Of a stretch of 64,000 nt of DNA, positions 13,626-23,182 are shown one piece after another (positions within the stretch are counted from its first letter, which is position 1; each line of letters starts with the position of its first letter). The notes beneath the pieces are model-generated. The model was not told the origin of the DNA. It made no database searches and saw only the letters and a list, made by a program, of their open reading frames with translations. Both the position numbers and the translations under genes were made by a program. This DNA comes from Psoroptes ovis (Eukaryota; Arthropoda; Arachnida; Sarcoptiformes; Psoroptidae). Location of the stretch: contig PQWQ01000003.1 in assembly GCA_002943765.1 (NCBI GenBank), forward strand, positions 2,789,501 to 2,853,500. Direction: 5' to 3'.

Positions 13626-15017
13626 TTATTTGCTGGAGAGAGAGCTGGTGGAGAGAGTTGGATAACGATGATGAATAACGAGCAAAGAGACTCGTAGGGG
13701 GCAGAAATGATGAAGTAAATTGGATCAAATTATGAAATGAGCCTCGAATCTTCTTCCTCTTCTTCCTGAATTTTTCTCAAAATTTTCGAGCATTGATTAT
13801 TACGATTGATCATAATTATATTAATCATTGATAACTTGTATTATCGACAATACCCGAATATGCAAATATTTCATTGTCTGAGAAAATTTGCCGAGAACAT
13901 GGTTTCCATGCATTTCAAAGAAATGAAATTATTCTTATTTGATGATAATTTTCTCGAACGTAATACAATTACTACGATTGATAAGGAATAAATGAAAGGC
14001 ACAATTTTAGCTTTAGTAATGAGGCTAAACGAAGACTCAGACTGTAGGAAATTCATGAGCTTTGTTGTGAATTATTTCAAATCTAAAAATTCGAAGTCAT
14101 TTGAATTTATCATTTGTGTGATAATACAAAAGATTTAATGCAAAATATTTGTGTTTTTGCTTCATTGAATGAGAGTAGAAATCTGAAAAAGAAAAAGAGA
14201 CAAAACAAATGAAAAATAATCAAACATTTTTTTTTCTTTCAAAAATAGATATTCCATTAGATTCTATAGCATTATTAGTATTATCGTTGCTATTATCATT
14301 AAATTAGATTTATAATGGCAACAATGTGGGCGTTTGATGAATGTGTTGTTGTTATTTTTAAATTATTTTCAATTATTATTATTATCATCTTATAATAATT
14401 TTCAATTCTTACAATTCTTAATTCATTGAATATAAGGTTCCGGTTTGATATTTAAGAAAAGCGATAATAAACAAATGAATATGTATAATGAATAATCGAT
14501 GTTTGTTTGCTTAATGTATATGTAAAGAATTCGTTTAAAATAGAAATACAATGTATTTGTTTTTCAATTGTTTTTCCATTATTTATTCAATTGAATTCAA
14601 CAGAATTCAATAGAAAATTCAATAGAATTCAATTCACTTTAGACGATTGCTTTATTTTGACCATTTGTATAGTTGTGATAATAATAATAATAATAATAAT
14701 GGTAAGGCCAATAATAGATGAATAAATGAATGTCTGAATGTTAATGTGAATGTTCTTAATCTTTTTTTTTCTTTCATTTTTAAAAATTCTTTGATAATAT
14801 TAATGGCATATTGTTTTTTTTTTTGTATATGGCAATGTCAATGCATAAATGTCATGAAATCGAAATAAAAATAGAACATTATTATAAAAAAATAATACAA
14901 GAACAACGTAAGAAACAATAGAACTAGATAAAGAAACAGGGAAAAATGAAAACGCAAAGGATGTGGCAAATTGTTATGGTCTCCAGAATTCAAAGAATCG
15001 ATGATAACACATAAATT
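13626..15017. other. AT-rich spacer
   Basis: Mostly AT-rich sequence with an AAT run at about 14678-14700 and ATT tracts near 14375-14400. A short purine-rich frame at about 14925-15001 (ends QNSKNR before TGA) has no clear boundaries. Nothing I can support as a gene. Confidence 0.45.
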
Positions 15018-15443
15018 TTGACATTAATCATCATTATTATTTTCTGCACTATTTCCGTATTGAAAAAAATATGTATTTTCAAAGAAATTTTGAATTTTTT
15101 CTGCATTTTTTTTTCTCGTTCAAATAATTTCAACGCAAAACTTTGCAATTGCAAATTGCGTGAATGGAAAGAATTGAAACAAAAAGTAGAAATAATTCAG
15201 ATATTTCAAATGTTTGCTACAATATTCCGAATATTCAAAGAATATTCTGAGATTTTCCAAGAAACAACAGTCAGTCAAAATAATAAATATGCAAATATCG
15301 ATTCGTTGATTATACACAATTTGATAATTCAATTTGTTTCAATTCAATATGAACGAAGAGAACAAAGAAACAACAAGAAAAATAACAAAAACAAAGAGAA
15401 AAACAAGAGTTTCATAATTGAAACATTTGATAATTTGAATTAA
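15018..15443 (+). CDS. Hypothetical ORF, 141 aa
   Basis: This is the longest frame in the region that is not built from a microsatellite. It opens with a hydrophobic Ile/Phe-rich segment (residues 1-35, possible membrane or signal segment), then a mixed segment NAKLCNCKLREWKELKQK, and ends in a Lys/Asn-rich tail. At this base composition a frame of this length is unlikely by chance but not impossible, and the first codon is TTG rather than ATG. No conserved motif is visible, and I do not recognise it. The upstream sequence shows no distinct promoter. Confidence 0.2.
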   Translation: MTLIIIIIFCTISVLKKICIFKEILNFFCIFFSRSNNFNAKLCNCKLREWKELKQKVEIIQIFQMFATIFRIFKEYSEIFQETTVSQNNKYANIDSLIIHNLIIQFVSIQYERREQRNNKKNNKNKEKNKSFIIETFDNLN

Positions 15444-16244
15444 CTTATGGTGTTTCTTGGGCATTTTATTTTTTTGTTTGCTTGATGAATAAATGAATAA
15501 ATAAAACTTGGTGCATGTAGCTGTAACAACACTGAATTGAAATTAATTTCTTTTCTTTTTCGCTCCTATTCTTACTTGACTAAACATATCGTTCGAAAAT
15601 TATTTTCATAATCATTTCATCTCATAAGCAACTGAAGCTATTCCAAGATAAAAGAACAAAGAATGAAAATAAAAGTAAATTAATATGGAATCATTCATTG
15701 AGATCCTTTATTTATTCGAATTCAAATTCTTCATTTGTTTTTTTGTTTGTTTGTATTTGTATTGTCGTATGTTCTCTTAAATTAAATAAATTCATGATAT
15801 GAAATTAAATAAGAATAATATTAAATAATAATTGAAATAATAAAACAAAGAACAATAAGAATAATGATGAAAATAATAATTATAATAACGATAGCGATAA
15901 CGATTATAATAATAAAGAAAATGAAAATGAAAATTAAAAAAAATAACATCTTTGACATTTACATAAAAAGAATTAAGCATAAATGAGAAGAAACCTTTGG
16001 AAAAATTGGATTCTCATATCATATTCATCACAATTCAATTAGAATATCATTATTATTATTATTAAGATCTTGTATAATGATTGCGATTGTGACTTATATT
16101 CTCTTAAACATGAATATTCTTGACTAAATTCTTGTGATGTATATGGAAATGGAATCGACAAATGTACCAAACACAAATACAAATATCCACAGAAATAAAT
16201 AATGAAATGGATGCCTTAATATAAAATGATTTCATTTGTTTGCC
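15444..16244. other. AT-rich spacer
   Basis: Simple AT-rich sequence with AAT/ATA repeats near 15855-15915 and 16049-16065. No supported feature. Confidence 0.5.
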
Positions 16245-16313
16245 TGTCCGAAAAGTTCATTACGCTTCTATCCATATTGAAGTATTGAAAAAATGGCCGG
16301 AACTTTTCGGACA
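16245..16313. repeat. 69-bp fold-back element, copy 2
   Basis: The perfect inverted ends TGTCCGAAAAGTTC and GAACTTTTCGGACA enclose about 40 bases that resemble the interiors of the copies at 6013 and 37645 (shared '..GAAA..' and '..CGGAACTTT..' blocks on the right arm). The end inverted repeat is the cleanest of the three copies; the inner arms pair less well. Confidence 0.6.
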
Positions 16314-17482
16314 AACAAACTTCAAAGAAAATAAACAACAAAATCAAAATCAAAATATAAATTCGTCATATTCAAATTATATATCTCTTGAAATAAAAAT
16401 AATAATGATAAAAGATGAATAAATCTTTGTTCAAAAAAAATGTTCGTTCATATTGATAGTAATCATTATCATCATCATCATCATCATCATCGTTATCATC
16501 AACAAAAGCATCAGCAACGACATATTAATTCATATCATAATTTGTATTATTATCATCAAATTACATTAAACAGATGCAAGAAAAAAAATGCAAAGACATT
16601 GTTTGATGACAAGAAAATGCGAGGATAGAATAGAATTAAAAAAATAATAATAATTTTTTGGATCTTTGGATCTTGGATCTTAGGATTCTTTGATTTTAAT
16701 TTGGCTACATTCCGCCAACAATTCTGTGTTTCGACCAGCAAAATTCTCATTTCGGCTTCCAATTTTTCATATTACAATTCATTGCCCAGATTCTTTTCAT
16801 ATCATCATCATCATCATTATCATTATTTTGTCAAGTTTTAATGTTTTTTTTTCTACATTTTTCTCATGTTTTTCTTTCATTTCTATTCAAAGCTATGAAA
16901 TAACAACAACAGCGAAACAATGAAAAGAGAAAATAAGAAACAAAATGATATCAAATATCGGGAATGTCATATGATTACTTGTCAAAATATCTTCATATTA
17001 TATCATATTTGTTGTATTTTTTGATTGTGTGTGGAAGACTAATAATAATGGAATGGAAGAAAATAGAAATAATGAAACAAAACAGAACAAAAACAAAACA
17101 AAAGAAAATTTTTGTTTTATAAATTTCTCAGATAGACCAAAGAAAAACAAGAAGAAGAAGAAGAAAAAGGACAAGAAATGAAATTAAAGTAAGAAATCCA
17201 TTATCTCTTGGTGTCTAAATGTGTGTAAATAATACACCAACAAACAACAACAAATTGATTGTAGTGACAATCAAAAATATATTTCATTTATGTTATATTT
17301 CTGAAGAAAACAAATTACATAAAATAAAAATGGATAAAATAATTAAAGAAATATAATTAATTTTCATAATTTTTTTTACAAATTACAAGATAATTGTTGC
17401 GAATTCATTTATTTCTTTGTCAATTTTAAATTTTTTGAATTAAATAATTTGAAAAATTCAAAATTTTTTAAATTTTAAACAG
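16314..17482. other. AT-rich spacer with CAT repeats
   Basis: A CAT/ATC tract at about 16455-16505 gives a His-rich frame that I reject. A GC-richer patch at 16690-16790 is open on both strands (plus NLATFRQQFCVSTSK, minus EAEMRILLVETQNCW), so it may be part of an exon but strand and boundaries cannot be fixed. GATCTTGGATC-like short repeats lie at 16660-16682. Confidence 0.4.
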
Positions 17483-17578
17483 AATGGATTCAAAATCAAA
17501 AGGCTCAAAGCCACAGGGTCATCATCATCATCTTCACCATCATCATTATTATTTGTTGACAAATTGATGATGTTTTGA
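17483..17578 (+). CDS. Candidate terminal exon, Ser-rich (unrecognised)
   Basis: An acceptor (TTTTAAATTTTAAACAG) at 17482 is followed by a frame NGFKIKRLKATGSSSS, a run of Ser/Pro from a CAT-type repeat, then LLFVDKLMMF and TGA at 17576-17578 (31 residues). A second frame (starting ATG at 17484, MDSKSKGSKPQG followed by His) is also open. The low complexity comes from the trinucleotide repeat. Real coding function is uncertain. Confidence 0.22.
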   Translation, partial: NGFKIKRLKATGSSSSSSPSSLLFVDKLMMF

Positions 17579-18433
17579 CATTTAATTTTTCAACAGCCAC
17601 AAAACAACATTCAAATTAAAACAAAACAAAAACATTGAAAGCTGAGAGCTGAGACCAAAGCAAAAAAAAATGAGAAAAATTATATCCTCAATCAAAAAAT
17701 ATCGGAAAATATTTGATTATGACAAGTGCTTTTTGCTTTTTCTTCGTTCTATTTTGGTTTTCATCGTTTGATTTCATTCCAATTACATTATTTTCTGTTT
17801 TTGAAATTCAATCAATCATTTTTTTGGTTATTTTTATTTTATTTTTGTTTGTTTCAATGAAGCGAATTGAAACAATAACATGAAGAAGGAAAATCGGAAA
17901 TATTTTCAATGTTTCAACAACAGCAAACAGCAGAATACAATGACGATAACGATAATAATAAATTATTCGATTATTATGATTAAGCGAACCATGTTTGAAC
18001 CACCACACGTCATTATTATTATTGTTTCGGCAATTATTATTATTATTATTATTTGACCAGAAAACAATGGCCGATTTAGCAAAAGGAAAAAAATTTGACC
18101 AAAAACAAGTCAAGTTCCATCAAATGACAATCGAAAAAAAATGATAAATCATGGATAATTTTCACCAATTCTTTAGCTCTTTTCCGCTCTCTGTTTTCCT
18201 TTCTGTGGTACTCGCGTTGTTTGCCAAATGACAAATGATCAAATTTAATTTTTGAAAAATTTTTTCTCAGAATTTCAAGAGATTTTTCAAAAAAAAAAAA
18301 AAAATTTCAAATTCAATTCTTGTCGCCAATTTCTCTTGGTTCATTTTTCAATCTCTCTTTGAATTCAATTCTTAGCTCACTTTCATATTGTTATTATATG
18401 AGTTTTGACAATTTCTTTCTGCTTTTTTCTTAG
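17579..18433. other. AT-rich spacer
   Basis: Contains ATT tracts (18014-18055) that make a minus-strand Asn-rich frame at 17808-18113 (101 codons, some Trp and Cys, hydrophobic tail). It may be chance. A pyrimidine-rich patch at 18170-18240 and a 14-A run near 18290-18303 are also present. No supported gene. Confidence 0.4.
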
Positions 18434-18603
18434 AATTTTTGAAAAATTCACTCTCTGTGTGTGCGTTAATTTCAATTTCATTGATTCATTACACATTTTA
18501 CATGATTTTTTTTCGAAAAATTTTAAAATTCTTAAGAAATAAAAATTGTTCAGATATCTTAAGAAAAGATGAACAAGATTCCTTTAAATCACAAGAAAAT
18601 AAG
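18434..18603 (+). pseudogene. Candidate terminal exon, 5' part, interrupted by the LTR element
   Basis: A strong acceptor (TTTCTGCTTTTTTCTTAG) at 18433 opens a frame that runs to the exact insertion point of the retrotransposon. The peptide begins FLKNSLSVCALISISLIHY and becomes basic and polar near its end (DEQDSFKSQENK). Removing the element and one copy of the target duplication, the frame continues without a break into 23141-23182 and stops at TGA 23180-23182. That continuity across the insertion is the main support. I do not recognise the protein. If this was a real last exon, the insertion now replaces its last 13 residues with LTR-encoded sequence. Confidence 0.3.
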
Positions 18604-19116
18604 TGTCGTGTGACGAGTAAAAGGTCACGTAGGCAACCTTCAACCTTGGAAATAAGTTTTATGAAAAATATTGTCAAAAGTTTATATTAGCACCATCAAC
18701 ATATGCAAAATCATTTTAAAGTACCAAAGTAACCCTTTTATCATATCATCAAAGGAATGTAAACAACATTGACCATACAAAGACATAAACACAGTATAAT
18801 ATAATTCTCAAGGACACAAACACAACACAACAAACCTAAAGTAAACCAAAAAACATATAAAAATACTATGGTCGTAGGCACTTGGTCACATTTCATAGCA
18901 AGTCAAGTAATGTTAATGTACAATGTTTGGTGACCAAGAAGGCCACGACGTAAGTTATCACTTTTCTTTAATTTTTGTATTATAATATTTTTTGTAAATT
19001 TCAATATTTTAATTAGAATAAATAAACGCACGCATTTCAAACCCGCATTTTAGCCACGCGCTTTTTAAGAGTTTTTCAATTTAAATAATTGTCGTGTATC
19101 ATTTCGGCATGCGACA
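18604..19116 (+). repeat. 5' LTR (513 bp)
   Basis: Begins TGTCGTGTGACGAG and ends GGCATGCGACA. It has a possible TATA box (CATATAAAAATACT, about 18853-18866) and a possible poly(A) signal AATAAATAAA at about 19018-19027, giving a plausible U3-R-U5 order. The block GACCAAGAAGGCCACGACG (about 18932-18950) is also found in the diverged LTR at 41.2 kb. Confidence 0.85.
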
Positions 19117-19755
19117 ATTTCGTTTTATTTATTGTCATTATTGGCCGTACCTAAGAGTTAATGTTTAAAGTTAATGGGTCATCAAAATTTGTGTCAATTT
19201 ATGGCCGAATCAAAGTTACATCAAGAGTTTAAAGAGTAAAAAATAAAGCAAGTTTCAAAGTGAAATGTCATCAAGAAATTAAAGTTTTAAAGAAGAAATG
19301 TCACCAAAGATTTAAGTTTTTAAGTTTGTGTCCAAAAGATTAAAATAAAAGCAAAATCTTCAAGCAAAGTTTCCAGAGTAAAGTCATCGTTATCATCAAA
19401 GTTCCAATTTTTAAATTAGTGCAAAAGATCAAAGTAAAAGTTGAAAAAAAAGTAAAAGAAAATAAAATTTAAATTTTTTAAGTATGTGTCAAAGTTCCAA
19501 GTAAAAAACAACGCCATCCTCAAGTTATCATCATCATCAAGTCAAAGTTCAAAGTTAAAGCAAGTTCCAAGATTGAATATCATCGAACGATTTGCAATTT
19601 GTTAATTTTGCACCAAAGTTCAAAGTAAAAATCAACAAGTCTAAAGCTAAAGTTTCAAAGTAAAGAAAAAAGTTAAAGTTAAAACCAAAGCTAAAGTCTT
19701 AAAGTTCAGCGAAATTAGCATCAACGGCAAATCGTAATCCGAAAAGTATTCAAAA
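19117..19755 (+). other. Retrotransposon leader rich in AAAGT words
   Basis: About 640 bases between the 5' LTR and the ORF. From about 19200 it is built from loosely repeated words of the type CAAAGTT, AAAGTAAA and TTAAAGT, with almost no long ORF. It should hold the primer-binding site and packaging signal, but I could not match the first bases (ATTTCGTTTTATTTATTG) to a tRNA 3' end. No gene is seen. Confidence 0.6.
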
Positions 19756-22209
19756 ATGGCTACAATGAAGATAAGTGCATTAAGAGAAACAATATGTAAA
19801 GTTTACAACCAATGGTTCCATGGCAGATATGATAACATTGAAGAAGCGTTGCAAATTCAAGAAGAGTATGAAGATCTATTGCTGCAAAAAGATAACGAAT
19901 CAAGACTAGAAGATCCCTGGCTAAGTAAAATCGATACTGTAAGATCATATAATGAAATTAAAAAAGAATTATTGAATAAAATCAAAGAGTTATCGATCGC
20001 AACCAATCCGCGAATAATCAAAAAAGAGTTAAAGATTTTAGATCAAGATTTGGAAATATTGAAGCGTGTAAGTCAACAAAGTATAGGTCTACAAAGACGA
20101 ATTATCGATTTAGAATGCGAAATTGATTTATTAAAAGAAGATTTATGCATATTAATTCAATCAGCATCAAGGAACAACGATAACACCAATGTCTCTAATC
20201 CAAATAATTATAATAATGTCACGAGCAATCACCTAAACCAAAGTATAATTAGTAATGTTGCAAATCGACAACAAAGTAGATATCAAAAGACATCGTTCGC
20301 ATCTGTAAGTAAAATGATCAACAATGTTCAACCAAAGCAGACAACAATCATTAATAGCAAAAGTGTCGATCAAAACAATCTTCTATTGTCGAGTGAATTG
20401 TCAAATACATCGTCAGAATCTAAAGAGAATAAAGAAATGCATCGTGAATTATGGACATCCAAACATGATGAAACAAAATATCCAAAATGTAATGCTGAAT
20501 CTAATAATATGTATCAACAAGATAAACAAAGATTACCTGAAAAAGAAAAAGTAAATAATTTAACAATGTCATCACCTGAAAGAATATTAGAACAACAAAA
20601 GCAAAGATTAAATCCAAAAGATAATCGTCATGATCATATTTTGAATAAAGATAATAATTATAGCATCAATGAAAAGAAATTAAGCAACGATAAAGAGATT
20701 AATATGGTCAACGATAAAAATGCAGAGTCAAAGAATAAGAATGAACCATCAATAGTATCATCATCGAATATTAACAATAATAGCAATCATCATCAAAAGC
20801 ATCTATTACGTAAAGATAATAATAAAAACAAAGTGACATCGAATAACGAAAATATGATTAATAAAGTAATTAAAGATCAAGTAAATTCTTCCAGCAACAA
20901 TGATCCAACATCATTGTCTCGTAACAATGATAATAGTAAAGAAACTAATCGAATCACAAATTTACCATCTAAAGAAAGTTCAGCAACAAGCAATGTTTAT
21001 GATAATAATAGATCAACAATTAATGGTTCAAACATTTTAGATAATAAGAAATTAATTACAAATTATTTGAATATTTTAGATAAAGATAATAATGATCGTA
21101 ATGATAATAATTGTGACAAAGTGAACAAACAAGCATCTGTTTCAAATATTGTACTTCCATCAACAGTTAATGTCCAGTCACCAACAAAGTCACCATCATC
21201 TAAACATAAAGAGCCAACATCGGCATTCCAAAAGAAATCAAATATTCAAAATATCAACAGCCACAAAGTTAATGTATCAAAGAAGTATGAAGATAAAATA
21301 ATAATTCGAAATGAAAATGCATCGCAAATATTTAACAAAAAACCTAATATGTACAAAATCGACAAACGTCTTTGCAATGAAGAGTTTCATCTAAAGAATA
21401 ACAATTGTAATGAAAAAGTCACATGTTCAATCATCGATAATCAAAATAAAGAAAGTAATGAAGCATCAATGCCAACAACCAAGATAATAATGGAATCAAG
21501 TATTAAAGAATCTGATTTCACCTCAGACAAAGAATCATCGAAAAACGACGAGATAAAGCAAAGTTATAAAGTATCTATTGAATCATTAAAAGTAATTGAA
21601 TCGAATCGGTGTCCACAAAGTATCTTCAGTGTCAAAGTTCAATCCAAAGAATCGGCAACATCGACTAAAAAAGAATCATCATCGTTCTATGTACAAAGCT
21701 ATGATACCAAAGTTATATCTGAAATCGATGAATCAATGGAAAAGTCACCAATAAAAGTAAACAACGAATATCACCTTTTGAAAATGGATTTAAAATTATC
21801 ATCCCCAAAAGTAAAGAAGAAAGAACAAGAATCAAAAGAAGATTTAATCAAAGAAAAGCAATCAAATGAAAGTATTGTAGAAATGAACAATCAGTTAATC
21901 AATGAGCCTTTAATGAAAGAAGAAAATTGGTCAAGATCTCAAACAATAAAGAAAATGTTTTTAATTAGTTTTTCAGGCAAGTCACAAGTAGTAAATGTCG
22001 TATCCATCCAAAATGACAATCTAATGTATTATCAAAGTGTGGAATCAAAATCAGCTTTTAAAGAATATCAAAATATTGTACATCAAAAACCAATGGCTAT
22101 CTCAAAAGTATTGCAAATGTATTGTTTATTTGAAATTAATTTAAGAATATTGTGCTCATCATCGTATATATTTGATCGTGGTAAATCAACAAAGATAATA
22201 ATAATGTAA
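19756..22209 (+). CDS. Gag-like structural protein of the non-autonomous element (817 aa)
   Basis: Starts MATMKISALRETICKVYNQW. Residues 1-140 are helical and heptad-like (LQIQEEYEDLLLQKDNE, EIKKELLNKIKELS, LKILDQDLEILKRV), suggesting a coiled-coil multimerisation domain as in the start of BEL/Pao-type Gag. Residues about 140-620 are low complexity, dominated by Asn, Ser, Lys and Asp; the rest stays Lys/Ser-rich until a short hydrophobic end (QMYCLFEINLRIL). There is no CCHC zinc knuckle, protease DTG/DSG, RT YxDD or integrase signature. The ATG was chosen because it is the first in frame after the leader. After the TAA at 22207 the same frame stays open across a 24-A run to 22363, again to 22432, with only TAA stops in between, so the ancestral product may have been longer. 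Likely role: particle formation with enzymes supplied in trans. This is inference from position and coiled coil only. Confidence 0.7.
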   Translation: MATMKISALRETICKVYNQWFHGRYDNIEEALQIQEEYEDLLLQKDNESRLEDPWLSKIDTVRSYNEIKKELLNKIKELSIATNPRIIKKELKILDQDLEILKRVSQQSIGLQRRIIDLECEIDLLKEDLCILIQSASRNNDNTNVSNPNNYNNVTSNHLNQSIISNVANRQQSRYQKTSFASVSKMINNVQPKQTTIINSKSVDQNNLLLSSELSNTSSESKENKEMHRELWTSKHDETKYPKCNAESNNMYQQDKQRLPEKEKVNNLTMSSPERILEQQKQRLNPKDNRHDHILNKDNNYSINEKKLSNDKEINMVNDKNAESKNKNEPSIVSSSNINNNSNHHQKHLLRKDNNKNKVTSNNENMINKVIKDQVNSSSNNDPTSLSRNNDNSKETNRITNLPSKESSATSNVYDNNRSTINGSNILDNKKLITNYLNILDKDNNDRNDNNCDKVNKQASVSNIVLPSTVNVQSPTKSPSSKHKEPTSAFQKKSNIQNINSHKVNVSKKYEDKIIIRNENASQIFNKKPNMYKIDKRLCNEEFHLKNNNCNEKVTCSIIDNQNKESNEASMPTTKIIMESSIKESDFTSDKESSKNDEIKQSYKVSIESLKVIESNRCPQSIFSVKVQSKESATSTKKESSSFYVQSYDTKVISEIDESMEKSPIKVNNEYHLLKMDLKLSSPKVKKKEQESKEDLIKEKQSNESIVEMNNQLINEPLMKEENWSRSQTIKKMFLISFSGKSQVVNVVSIQNDNLMYYQSVESKSAFKEYQNIVHQKPMAISKVLQMYCLFEINLRILCSSSYIFDRGKSTKIIIM

Positions 22210-22277
22210 AGAATTGAAAATAATAAATCAACAAATGGAAAAGCTATTAGTGTACCTGAAATTATCCCGAATAAAGC

Positions 22278-22301
22278 AAAAAAAAAAAAAAAAAAAAAAA
22301 A
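22278..22301 (+). repeat. Internal A24 run
   Basis: A pure run of 24 A lies 69 bases after the ORF stop, inside the element. In the ORF frame it would code Lys codons and leave the frame open on both sides (…IIPNKA before, NSKWAKVTTK after). Not at the element end, so it is not a retroposon tail of this copy. Confidence 0.6.
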
Positions 22302-22612
22302 TTCCAAATGGGCTAAAGTAACAACAAAATCAACCGACAAAAGACCAATAATGCAAATCACATAAATATCCAAAGAGAAAAAAAAACCAGCATTTAAACA
22401 TATTGATTTCAAAGTATTAGCCAAATGTTTATAATTAAAGAAAATTATTGATCGAAAGAAAACAAAGTATTCTAAAGTATAAAGTCATCAATTGTCAAAG
22501 ATATTCCAAGTAATTGTCCAAAGCTACATATGGTTCGTATAAGTAAAGAATTATCAAGGTATTAAGCAAAGAAAAGTTTAAAGTTTCTGTACCTAAAAAG
22601 CTATTAATCGCC

Positions 22613-22622
22613 GGGGGAGAAT
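22613..22622 (+). promoter_or_regulatory. Polypurine tract before the 3' LTR
   Basis: The sequence GGGGGAGAAT lies directly against the TGTCG start of the 3' LTR. A purine run at this place is the expected primer site for plus-strand DNA synthesis in LTR elements. It is unusually G-rich for this AT-rich surrounding. Confidence 0.6.
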
Positions 22623-23134
22623 TGTCGTGTGACGAGTAAAAGGTCACGTAGGCAACCTTCAACCTTGGAAATAAGTTTTATGAAAAATATTGTCAAAAGT
22701 TTATATTAGCACCATCAACATATGCAAAATCATTTTAAAGTACCAAAGTAACCCTTTTATCATATCATCAAAGGAATGTAAACAACATTGACCATACAAA
22801 GACATAAACACAGTATAATATAATTCTCAAGGACACAAACACAACACAACAAACCTAAAGTAAACCAAAAAACATATAAAAATACTATGGTCGTAGGCAC
22901 TTGGTCACATTTCATAGCAAGTCAAGTAATGTTAATGTACAATGTTTGGTGACCAAGAAGGCCACGACGTAAGTTATCACTTTTCTTTAATTTTTGTATT
23001 ATAATATTTTTGTAAATTTCAATATTTTAATTAGAATAAATAAACGCACGCATTTCAAACCCGCATTTTAGCCACGCGCTTTTTAAGAGTTTTTCAATTT
23101 AAATAATTGTCGTGTATCATTTCGGCATGCGACA
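22623..23134 (+). repeat. 3' LTR (512 bp)
   Basis: Same sequence as 18604-19116 except for one T fewer in the run near 23008. Followed immediately by the AATAAG target duplication. Confidence 0.85.
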
Positions 23135-23140
23135 AATAAG

Positions 23141-23182
23141 TTTCTTAAAAAATTTATGATTTATCTCCCAAGCACTCATTGA
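23141..23182 (+). pseudogene. 3' continuation of the interrupted exon
   Basis: FLKKFMIYLPSTH then TGA. It is in frame with 18434-18603 once the retrotransposon and one copy of the hexamer are removed. Only 13 codons, so support comes from the frame match across the insertion. Confidence 0.28.

Larger units (their letters stand above)
18604..23134 (+). mobile_element. Non-autonomous LTR retrotransposon, complete, 4.5 kb
   Basis: Two direct repeats, 18604-19116 and 22623-23134, begin TGTCG and end CGACA (short inverted termini) and differ, as far as I could read, only by one T in a T-run. The hexamer AATAAG flanks both sides (18598-18603 and 23135-23140), a target-site duplication of 5-6 bases. 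Between them are a 639-bp leader, one ORF (19756-22209) and a purine-rich tract next to the 3' LTR. No aspartic protease, reverse transcriptase, RNase H or integrase motif can be read in any frame. Near-identity of the LTRs indicates recent insertion, so the enzymes were presumably supplied by a partner element. The superfamily (BEL/Pao, Gypsy or other) cannot be fixed without RT. Confidence 0.85.

Noticed and set aside
22278..22301. A24 run as a retroposon poly(A) tail
   Set aside because: It lies inside the LTR element and in frame with the ORF; there is no second element boundary next to it.
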